Program-made: the position numbers and the translations under genes
Part shown: piece by piece, positions 31,873-43,700 of the stretch
Position numbering within the stretch: position 1 is the first letter of the stretch
Layout of the letters: each line of letters starts with the position of its first letter
Source: Aquarana catesbeiana
Taxonomy: Eukaryota > Chordata > Amphibia > Anura > Ranidae
Assembly: GCF_042186555.1 (NCBI RefSeq)
Contig: NC_133328.1
Location: forward strand, 330,206,539-330,270,538
DNA: 64,000 nucleotides
Direction: 5' to 3'
The notes under the pieces: generated by a model
Seen by the model: the letters and a program-made list of their open reading frames with translations, nothing else
Told to the model about the DNA's origin: nothing
Database searches by the model: none

Positions 31873-33819
31873 CTAAAACTCAACTAGTGTATGGTAGCGT
31901 TCAAAACATTCACCAATGCATAGACCAGGATTGTCAGGACTGGAGGGACAATAATACCGGGTTTCATGCCTAAATCCGCGCTTGCTACAGACACAACATC
32001 TTCTTTTGGGGGGCTCGTTGGGTAGGGGTACTCTAGAGGACATAAGGAAAATGCCTCTCATGCAGCCGGCTTACCGCATTTGGTTGGGGAAGGTGAGGTG
32101 GAGCACCGTCTGGAAACAGAAGGGCTCTGACGATCTCTTCCTGGAATTTAAGGAAGGATCCAGTCCGTCCTGAAGCTCTGTATAGCACATGAGCGTTCAG
32201 CAAAGCCAATTGAAATAAATAAACAGACACTTTTTTGTATCAGCGTCTGGCCTTACGGGCAACTAGGTACGGCGCCAACAACTGGTCGTTGAGGTCCACC
32301 CCTCCCATATTTTGGTTATATTCGTGGACACAGAGGGGTTTCTCCACAACACCAGTCGCCGTAGTAATTTGGACCGTCGTGTCTGCATGAAGGGAGGTAA
32401 GAATGAAAACATTTTTATTATCCCTCCACTTCATAGCGAGCAAGTTATTACACTGCAAGCAGGCTCTCTCCCCCAGCCTAAGACGGGAATCTACAAGCCC
32501 CGGTGATTAGGTCGCACGGTGCCACATGCTCCAATCTGTTGATCAAAAAGGTGACTAAAAACTGGCACGCTCGTGTAATAATTGTCCACGTACAAGTGGT
32601 ACCCCTTTCCGAATAAGGGTGACACCAAGTCCCACACTATCTTGCCAGCGCTTCCCATGTAGTCAGGGCAGTTTGTCGGCTCTACGTGACTATCTTTGCC
32701 CTCGTAAACCATAAATCTACATGTATAGCCTGTGGCCCTGTCACAGAGCTTATACATCTTGACCCCGTATCTGGCACGCTTGCTGGGAAGGTACTGTTTG
32801 AATGACAAGCGGCCAGAAAATTTAATCAGTCACTCATTAACGCGGACAACTTGATGGGGAGTAAACAAGTCTGCAAAATGCTGGTTGAAGTGGTTTACAA
32901 GGAGCCAAATTTTGTAGAGCTGATCGTATTCAGGGTCTCCACGAGGACGACAGAGTTCATTGTCATTGAAGTGCATGAACCGCAAAATCTGCTCGTATCG
33001 TGCCCTGGCCATGGAAGCAGAGAACACGGGCATATGGTGAATTGGGTCAGTGGACCAATATGACCGCAACTCACTCTTTTTGGTTATGCCCATGAGGAGG
33101 GAAAGGCCAAGAAAGATCTTAAATTCGGAGACCGTAATTGGTCTCTAATCTCTGGCAAGGGAGGACTGGGGAATAGTGGCGATGTGTTGACCAGCGTATA
33201 AATTGCTTTGGTTCACAATAGATCTATAGAGATCTTCGTTGAAAAACAGCGAATAAAAATCCAGTGGCGTAAAATCAACTGTTTCCACCTGAATTCCGGG
33301 TTGGCCAGTAAATGGGGGAAGTACGGATGCTGCAGAAATGGTGGGTTCCCATTCGGCGAATGCAGCAGGAAGGGCACTATGGGCACGACAGGCCTGTGTT
33401 CATCTTCTTGGTGGCAGCAGGACACTAATAGTGCTTGCCACCTCGCCAGCTTGAACTGCACTTATGTGTTTTGCCACATCCCCACGTGATACTGTAATGC
33501 TGGATGTACGACCAGGGTGTACTAGGCCGCTGGTGCTTGCCAGTTCACCAGAAGGAATAGCGGCGCTAGTACTGCTCTGCTCCATACGAGGGACCTGCGG
33601 TTCTTGCACTTCAAGCACAGAAGAAGAAGATTCGGGTCTGGTACGCCTGACCTTAGCAGGGACCACAACTCCGTCGTCAGAGCTATCTGTAATGGAGCCG
33701 CTGTCCTCTACAGGATCGTATTCTGAGCCTGAATCTGACAGATGAGTGACTTCCTCTTCACTATCTGTCATGCTCAGAAAAGTGTAGGCCTCTTCACTAG
33801 TGTACCTTCGATTTGCCAT
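31873..33819 (-). pseudogene. piggyBac-like (PGBD4-type) transposase of P1, broken
   Basis: Pieces in order on the minus strand: an acidic/Ser-rich N-terminus from MANRRYTSEEAYTFL (33819), the DDE_Tnp_1_7 entry (ITKKSELRSYWSTDPIHHM, 33090), FKQYLPSKRARYGVKMYKL, YHLYVDNYYTSVPVFSHLF (second Asp), QNMGGVDLNDQL (third Asp) and a C-terminal Cys-rich zinc finger (CVCSKRG, YYCPSSPDNPGLCIGECF). The frame is lost near 33410, stopped by TGA near 32829, and shifted again near 32490. Where a catalytic Asp is usual (VDES) this copy has Asn followed by the stop. It is inactive; length and order fit a ~590-aa PGBD4-like protein. Confidence 0.88.
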
Positions 33820-35156
33820 TTTGGGCTCTAAATTTAGGGGTACACTAGTGAGACTCACAGGCAAAAAAGCTCCTGACTGTTAGCGACTGATTCAAAACGC
33901 TACCAAAAAACTGTTAGCAATCACAGGGATCAGGTCTGACTCTGCGAACGCTGCAGTTATGTGTGCTTAGTGTTTTGTAAGTGCCAGTGATCGATCAATA
34001 CTGCACTTGGGTGGGCTGGGCAGGGCTGAGCCGAGGGGCAAAACGCAGGTGCTAGCAGGTATCTGGGCTGATCCTGCTAACACTGTGTTTATGGGAACCC
34101 TAAACTGCTGGGGATGCTAGTATAGATCTGATCGGATCAGATATTGATCCGTTCGGATACTATAGCACTAAGGGCGGTGTATGCTGCGTGCGTGGGTGTT
34201 AGCAGTACTGGCGCTAACCTGACGCTGCCTGGGGCGACGCAGACCTTATCTGACCCTAAAAACGTAACTTATATCACCGCCGGGCAATTAGGGGGTTAAA
34301 CCTTTATAAGGTAATAAATGGCAGGTGCCCTAAAACTATAATAAACTATAAAAAAAAACTAACTAACCAGCGTCACCCGTAACACTTATACGGTGATCGC
34401 TGGTGAAAGGGTTAACTAGGGGGCAATCAGGGGGTTAAAACCTTTAGTAGGTAGTATATGGGGGTCCCTGTCGCTATAAAACGCTGACAGCGAACCTATA
34501 TAATTACCTCCCTAACTAGCATCACCAGTGACACTAATACAGAAAAATGATTGCTTAGCGACACTGGCGACAGGGGGTGATAAAGGGGTTAACCTTTATT
34601 GGGGGGTTAGGGGGGTATCCTGGACCTAAAGGGGGGTACCCCAGACCTAAAGGGGGCTAACCCTAACTGCCCTAACACTTATAACTGTCACAATCTGACA
34701 CCAATGCAAAAAAAACTGCTATTGGTGTCAGTGTGACAGGGGGTACAGGGGGGTGATCGAGGGGTGATCAGAGGGTGACTGGGGGGTGAAAAGTGTGCCT
34801 GGAATGTTCTACTGGAAGTGTAGTGTTGGTGCACTTACTTGATGTCCTCTCTCCTCGGCGCCGGAACAAAAAAGACCGGCTTGAGGAGAGATGACATCAC
34901 TTCCTCTGCCTCTGTTTACATTACAAAGGCAGAGGAAGATTCTCATTGGCTGGGAGCGATCGTGAGAGGGGGGGCCATGAATGGATGGCCTCCCCCTCAC
35001 GTCTGATCGCTGACAGACAGAAGCCGACTGCCTCAGGCACTGGGGGGGTCCGATTGGACCCCCTGCCCACGGGAGGCAGATCACGTACAGGTACGTGATT
35101 CTGCCTGCCCGTGCCATTTTGCCGACGTACATCGTCGTGAGGCGGTCGGCAAGTGG
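33820..35156 (-). other. 5' leader and terminal region of P1
   Basis: Minus-strand leader from the TTAA end to the transposase start. It matches P3 24952-26200 and holds one copy of the ~358-bp unit (33893-34250) and terminal hairpin sequence near 35095. No gene. Confidence 0.7.
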
Positions 35157-35242
35157 TTAAAAAGTATCAACTGAGGGTGTATAAGTGCTTTATAAAGAGT
35201 AAAGAGTATAGGTGAGAGCTATATTTCTCTATTATTAATACT

Positions 35243-36319
35243 TTGAATACAATATGCCACCTAAAAGCACACACACACAAAAAACAAAGAGGGGATCAAC
35301 AGGGGGGCACAGCTAAAAATCCCCCTAAACCCCAATCTGTGCAAAAAACGGACATCGAGGGTTTTTTTCAACATTCAAAGTCACTAGCTCAACAAAAAGG
35401 CACGGTAGTGGCTGAATTGAATTTTGCTTCCCCTGATAGAGATGTAGAGCCTAGATTAAACAGTAGCCCTTTGGGTATTATGCAACACTCCACAATGGAC
35501 ATGGAAGGATCGGTAAACAGTCTCAGTTGAGATATGCAGGCATACATAAAATCCCTACCGACAAGAGAGGACATGGATAAATATGTGTACAGACTGGAAA
35601 CCTCATACGACGCTGAAATACAGGCATTGAAAACATCTTTACTTGACACTCAAAATAAAATTGATGTCATAGATTCTAAAATGGCTGTTATCGATCAAAA
35701 AATTTTACTATTGGAAGAAAACTAGGAACACAAGCTATATTTAAAATATATAATCAATGCTACTGACAATCTTGAAAATAGAAGCAGACAAAATAATTTA
35801 AGAGTTAGAGGTTTGCCAGAAACAACAGGCACGGAAAATCTAAAGCTGATACTTCAGGGCATATTTAATACCTTGTTAAAATGGCCAAAAATGGCAGAAT
35901 TAGAGATTGATCGTGCACATAGATCACAAGGCCCTAAGGATCATGACCAAATGAAACTGAGAGATGTGATATGCAGAATACATTTTTTCCACATTAAAGA
36001 AAATATCATGACAGCAGCGCGGCTACAAAGGGTTTTCGGGTTTGATGGCACCAAGCTTATATTTCTGCAGGATCTGTCTAGATATACATTGATCAGGAGG
36101 AAAGCAGTTAAACCTCTATTGGAAGAATTAAGAGAGAAAGAGATTTTGTATAGATGGGGATTCTCTTTTCAGATAATTGTTCACCAAAATGGACAAAAAA
36201 TTATATTCAGGGACATTGGGGATCGCCCTGATTTTTTTTTTGTACCATCTTCAACTGCCTTTAGTGGATATACTGCTATGGCCACAAATATATCAGGATA
36301 TCTCAGGAAGGCACTATAG
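35243..36319 (+). pseudogene. LINE A ORF1 (L1 ORF1p-like RNA-binding protein), broken
   Basis: A Lys-rich start with MPPKSTHT or the overlapping frame leads to a coiled-coil region (35534-35725, SYDAEIQALKTSLL..., DVIDSKMAVIDQKI). An RRM-like and C-terminal domain follows from about 35755 (NRSRQNNLRVRGLPE, DRAHRSQGPK, DVICRIHFFHIKENI, FLQDLSRYTLIRRKA). Stops at 35528-35530 and 35723-35725 and an early shift break the frame. L1 ORF1 proteins bind LINE RNA as trimers through the coiled coil. Confidence 0.85.
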
Positions 36320-36614
36320 AATAAGATAAATAAAAGTGGGAGATGAAGGGTAGGTTGGGGAGGTTGGGGGGGTTGGGGAGGGGGAGGAGGGGATAGAGAG
36401 AAGGGAATTGTTTTTTCCTCTCATATTTATAAGCAGGAGTTTGGTATATTTAAAATGGAAAACAAGAGGTAAATTGAATGAAGTGGTATAATGTGAAAAT
36501 GCATAACATAGCATTGGGGATCTATTATTTACATCATATAGCACAATTAAGATTAAATGAAGAACAAAATGTCACATGGGTTTGAGTGATGGGGAAAGGG
36601 GGAAGTTAAATTTT

Positions 36615-36651
<37 letters not shown>

Positions 36652-37532
36652 TTATAAGCATGAGTTTAGTACATTTAAAACGGAAAATAAGATTTAATCT
36701 GAATGGAGTGATATAATGTGCAAATGCATAATGTAGCATTGAGGATTTGTTATATATGGGTTTGAGTGATGGGGCAATGGGGAGGGTTTTTTTTTTTTCC
36801 GGGATAGAACAACACTTCATTTATAAACACGAGTTTGATATATTTAAAAAAGAAAATCAGATGTAAATTAAATTAGTGAAATAATATGAAAATGCATAAT
36901 GCACTACTGGGGATTAGTGATCTAAATCACATAGCACAATTAAGATTAAATGAAAAACAGGATGTTACACGGGTTGGCTTGAGGGGAGATGGTGTTTTTT
37001 TTGGGGGGGATAAATTAACACTTCATTTATAAGTATGAGGAGATGAATGAGGAGATTGACAAGGGTAAGGAAAGGTAATCTAATTCTTAAAACTCTATTA
37101 CAGAGGGTTATGATATGATGTTTAGGGATGGTGAAGTTGTTTTTTTTTTCCTCCTTTCTTCTTTCTTCTTCTCTTTTTCTCTCTTCTTATTTTGGAAATA
37201 TTTTTACATAAATAAATAAGCCTGGGCTAGGCATGTCCTATCCAAAGGAGGTCCCTTTATATTCCCTAACCTAGGGAACTTACATAGTAAGGTTAGACTC
37301 AAAGGAGTCGAGTAGGGAGTGACTGTTTAGGGAAGTGTGTAAGGTCTGAGTGGCAGGTTGAGTGTTTTGGGGTGGATTGGTTGAGTGCGCATTTAATTTT
37401 TTAAAGGAGTCAAGTAGGTAGTGACTGTTGAAGTTAGTGTGTAAGGTCTGTGTGGGGGTTGAGTGTTTGGTGATTTGTGTGAGTGATGAGGGTTTTTTTT
37501 TTCTTTTTTTCTGCTCTATCTCTTGTTGTCCT
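36320..37532 (+). repeat. LINE A inter-ORF spacer with degenerate tandem units
   Basis: GAGTTTGGTATATTTAAAA-like blocks recur at 36437, 36662 and 36831, each with a nearby TGCATAA(T/C) block and a poly-T run. A GAGTCGAGTAGGGAGTGACTG / GAGTCAAGTAGGTAGTGACTG pair repeats at about 37304 and 37407. There is no gene. Confidence 0.7.
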
Positions 37533-38442
37533 ATGGGCACCATAAAAATTTGCTCCTTTAATGTTACAGGGTTAAATGTAGCAACAAAAACATCGCAAGT
37601 TCTGCACTTTCTCCATAAACAAAATGTTGGCATTGTTCTCTTTCAGGAGACGCATTTTCGCTCTGACCATATACCTAATATACAAAATAGACATTATTCT
37701 GTCTGGTATCATGAAATGATGCTTATTCAAAATCCAGAGGAGTAGCAATTCATAAGTCAATACCCTATCAGGTTGTAGAAAGATGGATGAATCGAGATGG
37801 CAGGGCAGTACTATTAAAACTTATTATATATGGTAAAAAAATATACATTTATTAATATATGCTTACCTAACCTGGATCAGATTAAAACAGGTACTCAACT
37901 GATAATAGATCTCATGGAAAGAGCAGAGGGGGTGACAGTAATAGGGGGGAGATGTCAATTTAGTTTTTAACCGGGATATGGACACTACGGCACCCTCAAT
38001 GCCCCAGATGAGTAGTGACAAAAAGAAATTTAAGGAAATGTTAGATAAATACCATTTAGTTGATATGTGGAGGGCCTTTCATCCACTGGAGAAAAAATAT
38101 ACGTTCCACTCAAAAGGTCATGGCACATATCATAGATTAGACTATTTCTTGATAAATCCATTGGGAGTGGCCGCAATCTCCTCCTCTGAGATAGGTAATT
38201 TCCTATGGTCAGATCACGCCCCTATATTTCTGGTAATGGACATGCCAAGCAGCAATGCAACAAGAGGCTCATGGAAATTAAATGACAACTTATTATGTGA
38301 TGAGGCATGTATTTCAGAGATTGGGTTAGCAATATCGAACTTCATGCAGGATCATGTAAACGATAGTACTTTCCTATCCATCCAATGGGAAACACTGAAG
38401 TATATAGTGAGGGGTTTGTTTATAAAACATGGAGCTAGGTGA
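37533..38442 (+). pseudogene. LINE A ORF2, endonuclease part (broken)
   Basis: It starts ATG at 37533 with IKICSFNVTGLN and continues to VLFQETHF, the first conserved blocks of the APE-type endonuclease. A frame change after 37700 and stops follow. From 37978 the frame continues with YTFHSKGHGTYHRLDYFL and LWSDHAPIFLVM, the conserved His/Asp-containing end of the endonuclease. It nicks target DNA in living L1s; here it is dead. Confidence 0.85.
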
Positions 38443-39178
38443 AAAAAAGCAAAAGGAAATAGAACCGGACACTGGGAGAAGATAAGAGAGCGGAGAAGTC
38501 GGAAGAAGACCCACGAAGCTGCTTAATAAATTACTTTAAAAACCTGTGTAGTGTGTTTTATTTATTGACACTTTTTTTCCTAGGTGAATGGGGAGGGGTA
38601 CGATGTAGGGTGGGGGGCCAGGATCTGGGGGCCCCCTTATTAAAGGGGGCTCCCAGATTCCGATAAGCCCTCCGCCCGCAGACCCCGACAACCAATGGCC
38701 AGGGTTGTCGGGAAGAGGCCCTTGTCCTTTTCAACATGGGGACAAGGTGCTTTGGGGTGGAGGGGCCCACAGGGAGCCCCTCTGCCCCAAGTGCCCACCC
38801 CCCCATGTTGAGGGCATGCAGCCTGGTAAGGTTCAGTAGGGGGGATCGCTCGCTTGTCCCCACCCCTTTCCTGACCGGCCGGGCTGCGTTCTCAGACAAG
38901 GGTCTGGTATGGATTTTGGGGGGACCCCATGCCGATTTTTCGGCGTAGGGGGTTCCCCTTAAAATCCATACCAGACCTAAGGGCCTGGTATGCCCCTGGG
39001 GGAACCCACGCCGTTTTTTTATTTAAAATTTGGCACGGCGTTCCCCCTCATGATTCATACCAGACAGCTGTCAGCACTGCCTGTCGCTCAAAAGTTTTCC
39101 TTTCCCGATGAGCGAGCCAGCTCGGCGCTGGCTCCCACAACGGGGCTCGCAGGTGTCAAATCTCACCAGCGGGATTGA
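38443..39178. mobile_element. Small non-autonomous insertion in LINE A ORF2
   Basis: GC-rich sequence with GGGGTTCCCCTTAAAATCC and CAGACCTAAGGGCCTGGTA interrupts the LINE between endonuclease and RT. Similar text (GGGTTCCCCTTAATATCC, CCCAAAGGGCCTGGTAATG) occurs in the 3' part of the hAT element at 59800-59850, so the two share a repeat family. LINE coding resumes at about 39180. The exact edges and target duplication are not resolved. Confidence 0.55.
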
Positions 39179-39919
39179 CACAATATCGCGGTCGCCTACT
39201 GTATATGATCCAAAAGGGATTTTGAAAACATTCCATACTTTCTATTCCCGATTGTATAATATACCTAACCAACTAGCAGACAGGGATCCTGAAATATTTC
39301 AGCAGAATATACGACAATATATAAAGGATACTGCTATATCGACTTTAATAGTAGTAGAGGTAGAGCAATTAGAAAAAGAATTTTCAGAGACTGAAATACA
39401 GAAGGTAATTGATTCATTAATAGCAGGTAAAAGTCCTGGCCCGGATGGTTTTACCCCATGGTTCTATAAGTCATTTAAAGATTTACTAACCCTAATCATG
39501 AAGTGGACTTTTAATTCAGTCTCTTCCTCTCAACCATTTGTCTCACAGGGTATGCAGGCATATATTTCACTCATACCTAAACCAGAGAACGATCATACAC
39601 TCTGTGGAAGCTACCGACCAATCTCACTGACAAATATTGATCTTCGATTATACTCAAAGATTATAGACAATAGACTTACACCGAAACGTCTGACATATAT
39701 TCACTTAGATCAAGTGGGGTTCATAAAGGGATGAGAGGCGAGGGATAATACCCTGAAGAATCGGACACTTATAGAATATGCCCGGAAACACGCCATCCCA
39801 TCCTGCCTCCTGGCAATTGATGCCGAGAAGGCTTTCGATAGGGTGGGATGTCGGTTTTTCGAAGAGACATTAAGACAATGGGGAGTGGGCCTAATGCTTT
39901 GCAAAAAAATAATGGTCCT
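39179..39919 (+). pseudogene. LINE A ORF2, reverse transcriptase N-terminal half
   Basis: The open frame includes LIAGKSPGPDGFTPWF, SYRPISLTNIDLRLYSKI and DQVGFIKG, ended by TGA at 39732-39734. It continues as TLIEYARKHAIPSCLLAID and AEKAFDRVG, which are RT motifs 0-A with the first catalytic Asp. The text runs into CKKIMVL, where LINE B is inserted, and resumes at 48451 as IMVLYHSPTARICANG. Confidence 0.88.
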
Positions 39920-40032
39920 GGGGCATTGCCTGACCTCGGGAGAAGATGGCAGCTTAATTCACTTGCTCCCGCTGACAGAGAGGTGAATCTGACTACAACG
40001 GAGGTTTTTTCCCGTCTGATCACCTGAAAAAC

Positions 40033-41258
40033 ATGGGGACTTCTTCTCGCAGCTCCTCCACGTCCAGATCCAGGTCCCCCCGAGACCTATCTGGTAGGAT
40101 TAACCAGAATATCCCAGAAATGTTCCGGACCCACTCTGGCAACATGGCGCCCACACGAGGCTCGCCTCAGACAGCAGGCCCAGAGGCAGGAGCCATCTCA
40201 TCTTCAAATGCTGGAGCGGTAATTCTCACACCACACTCACAACCCAATCTCCAGGATCTTCACTCCGGGGCAATGGACATAAAAAACACCCTTACGGCGG
40301 CTCTTACAGCCGCAATCACGGACCTTAAGATCGACATACAAGCCATCGCGGGCAGGGTCCAAGAAGTGGAGAAGACGACTACAACCCATTCCACTGTACT
40401 CCGCCGTACGTGTAAGGTTCTAGACACGCATACCTTACAGTTACGGGACCTAAACCGACACGTGGAAGATTTGGACAACCGCGGCAGGCGCCACAATCTA
40501 CGAGTGCGAGGCCTGCCGGAATCAATTGATGCAGATAGACTAATGGCTGAAGTGACCTGCTTCTTCAACAGCCTCCTGGATAAACCCCCACTACACCTAT
40601 AGGTATGGAACGCATCCATCGTGCCCTACGTCCACGGGGGAGAGATGCGGACCCGCCTAGGGATGTGATTTGCCATATCATTGACTACCAATTGAAAGAG
40701 GAGCTTTTGCGTAAGGCCCGAATCACAACGAAGCTAACACATAATGGCGCTGACATTCGCCTTTTCCAAGACCTTTCAACAATAACATTGCAATGTCGCA
40801 GAGAACTGCGCCCCCTGTTGGATGTGCTCCGGGCCAAGGGAATTCCATACAGGTGGAAATTTCCCTTCTGCCTGTCAGCCTCATCTCAGGGACGCTCCGC
40901 ACTACTCAGAGTGCCAGAGGATCTACGCTATTTTTGCGAAACCCTGGACATACCGTTCACGGAGGTCCCCGAGTGGTACGCGGAATTTCGTCCTCCGGCT
41001 CCCAGAAAGATCCCGCCTGAACTCGAGCCAATGGAAACTCAACAGCACCGCTACAGGAGGCACCGCTCCCCTTCGGAAACCAGAATCCATCTACAAGATC
41101 CAGGCACCGAGAGCGGCCCCAGCCCACTGACCGCCCCGCAAACCAGGACCGCTAATAAACAACAACAGCTCAAGCACTACTGGATAAAACTTTCTCCTTA
41201 TTACCCTTCGTTTCACTGGTTTCCTCAGGCTAGTTTCAAGATTTTCCCTGAGTTATGA
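40033..41258 (+). pseudogene. LINE B ORF1 (L1 ORF1p-like), one frameshift
   Basis: The first frame, 40033-40602, has a Ser/Arg-rich N-terminus, a coiled-coil stretch (about residues 80-150, LKIDIQAIAGRVQEVEKT, LQLRDLNRHVEDLDNR) and the RRM start NLRVRGLPES. A one-base frame change near 40590 moves to the frame starting ERIHRALRPRG (40605) and RDVICHIIDYQLKEELL, LFQDLSTITLQCRREL, which closes the C-terminal domain. It ends in a basic, Pro-rich tail at 41256-41258. Apart from the shift it is complete. Confidence 0.87.
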
Positions 41259-43700
41259 CAGGCTGCGTATGCCATACAGGTCTTCTGCTAGCTCCCCCTG
41301 TGTCTTGGGTTTGTGAGACTGTCTTTTCCCCTCTACACAGGACACCAAGAAAAGAAAGGTATACGCGCTACAACACTAAGCGCTATGAACACTTGAAAAC
41401 GAAAGCTACGGTCCAAAACATTCCTTCATCTAGAGTGGCGATACTCACGTTGATAAGGACTGTCACCTATGCTTAAAATACTCTGGTTGACTTTGATGAA
41501 CTTGACCAAGCTATCCACGTATCCTTTCTCGATCTGCGAACATACCCACCTCGTTTTAAAATGGGGGGGAGGACACGACCATAATATATTGCCTTTAAAT
41601 TCTGTTATTGCTTTCTTGATGCTCTTAACACTACTATTTAGCTTCAGTTTACTTTACACTATTTACTTTTGTTTTTCCTTTCTCAGTACTATCTCTACTT
41701 TAAACATGGTGGTGCAGTGGCGGTGAGTGTGGTGATCCATGGGATTTCATAAAACTGCCATAGACGATAAGTAACCACACATAGGTAAATAGTAACTGAT
41801 AATCCGAACACACATGCCCGCTTACGGCATTACGAATCATGCCCAATTCTATACGGTTATTGCCCAACACATAGCACTTTTTTAGCAAGACTACTCATCA
41901 CACTGACCCATTTATCTCATTTACCGATCCGGCTAACACTTTTCCTGCTTGTCAATAAGGGAGGTTTGTCCCCGTGGATCGCTAGCACCGTACCTGCCAC
42001 CTATAGTACTATGTAGCATATTTTCAGTATACATGTTTAATTGGTGGAGAATTATTACTGAAATACAGGTTAACTGCATACACTCTCATAATGACAATAT
42101 TTTACCCCAATCTAATCTACACCCACATGCGCTGGGGGTTACTCTAAGTATCACACACTGAACATATTTAACGACGCCCTAATGAAACGCTTTTGGGTAT
42201 ACAACCTGTAGATACAACTGGACCATCCCCCGTGTCTCTGAAACTTCATAAACAAGGTCCAGTTGTGTTCCAGTCCCTCACCCCAGGAATATACTTCCCA
42301 TTGGGTGCTGAGGGGCCCGCTACCCAAAACATACCAGTCCAACCCCACCTGACTAGGGCACCATCTTCCTTCCTAAAGAGAGTTTCACCTCCTTAGATGA
42401 TAGTGACCCCCCAGACGCTTCTCATACTTTAAGCAACGACTCCTTACACCAAACAAGTGTTTAAGGCCACGAATAGCAGACTTTAATAATTGACTCCCCC
42501 ACCGCTGATAGAAGACAAATGCTACAGTACCATTAGCAACCGTCTAATATCCCCATGATATAATAGATGACTGACTTCCAGCCAGCCTCTACATCTACCG
42601 GTCGATACTAACTATCCATGAGCAGCCCCAGACACGTGTCATTCACACATGCTTCAAAGCTCTGGACCATACCTACCCAAAAATCTCTCGACCCACCCGC
42701 TCACTCTGCCGCAGAAACAGTTCAAGCCATATTAACACACGGCATACTAAGACATAGGGATCAGACTATCTTACCCTAAGCATAGGGGAGTAGCTACTTC
42801 AACCCAGATAGGTTAAACCAAAGTTAACAGCATGACCTGTACGGGTTATCAATGTATTGAGTTCTTTATACCAAAGTTTATAAGTCTAAGGTCAGCCTTA
42901 CGGTTTGTTTATGTTTCTCCTTTACACCTTGTTACCGAAAACTATATGTTAAAGATCAAATAATACTCAGTTGATCTCACGCCTAGACGGCACACTGAAA
43001 CTAGTCTTACACCATAGGGGTACAATGAATGAACACTCAGATTAACCTTTTAATCCGAAATGCGGATTCTTCCCTGCACAAAAATCAATGCCCCCCCCCT
43101 TCATATTATTTATGCAGATCCCTGTGATAAATGCACCGAACATCTAATCACACGTCCCCCAGGATGAAAATAAGCAATAGTTAATTACCATTTTCAACCT
43201 CCTCACCTAGCTTACATCTCCTCTCTGTCTAGCGGATAGCTACCTCTCTTTGTACCTCTACTCTTCCTACCGATTTCAGCCGCTCCTCACCTCAGTGGCA
43301 TTAACAACCTCTAATTCTGACTTACATACTAGACTCCACCTCAAGCCGCTGACTCATTCCGGTCATACCTAGTTACAGGTATAAAATTTCTACGGATTAG
43401 CGAGCGGGCTCTCGCTTGTCACCGGAAGCATTCACACACTCACACGAGATCCCCTACTATCTTCATTCACAGAAGCACCAGATTGAAATACAAAAGTATC
43501 ATTCTATCCTACCCCTATACCCACCCTCGTTCCCTATCCATTACTGCCACTCCCCTCCATAGGACACGGACTCTTTGCTCTACCTTCCTGGTTCCCTTAT
43601 TCTATCTCTCCCCCTCCTCCGACGACGAATACTCATAGTACTACAAAAACCTCTTACACTCCTGTGCCAGCTCCTCTAAAACTTCATCCATTCCCCCACT
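41259..43700 (+). other. LINE B inter-ORF spacer, 2.4 kb, no gene
   Basis: No frame over about 85 codons and no recognisable domain. It is unusually long for an L1-type inter-ORF region. No TIRs or poly(A) tract showing a separate insertion were found. Confidence 0.6.

Larger units (their letters stand above)
10850..35160 (-). mobile_element. piggyBac-like element P1, split by Harbingers H2 and H3
   Basis: TTAA flanks the whole block at 10850-10853 and 35157-35160. The minus-strand 5' terminus begins TTAACCACTTGCCGACCGCC and the other end is TTAACCACTTCAGCCCCGG. These are the same two unlike termini as P3 (24948 and 30855), so the outer block is one element. Its transposase pseudogene lies at 31873-33819. 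The 3' half holds a tandem ~350-bp unit carrying H2 and H3, then a satellite-like inverted repeat region. Without H2, H3 and P3, P1 is about 8 kb. TTAA target preference and transposase type support piggyBac. Confidence 0.85.

Noticed and set aside
35161..35252. 5' end of LINE A at exactly 35161
   Set aside because: P1 abuts it, and the pre-P1 left flank (10599-10849) may be LINE A leader; the true start cannot be decided from this window.
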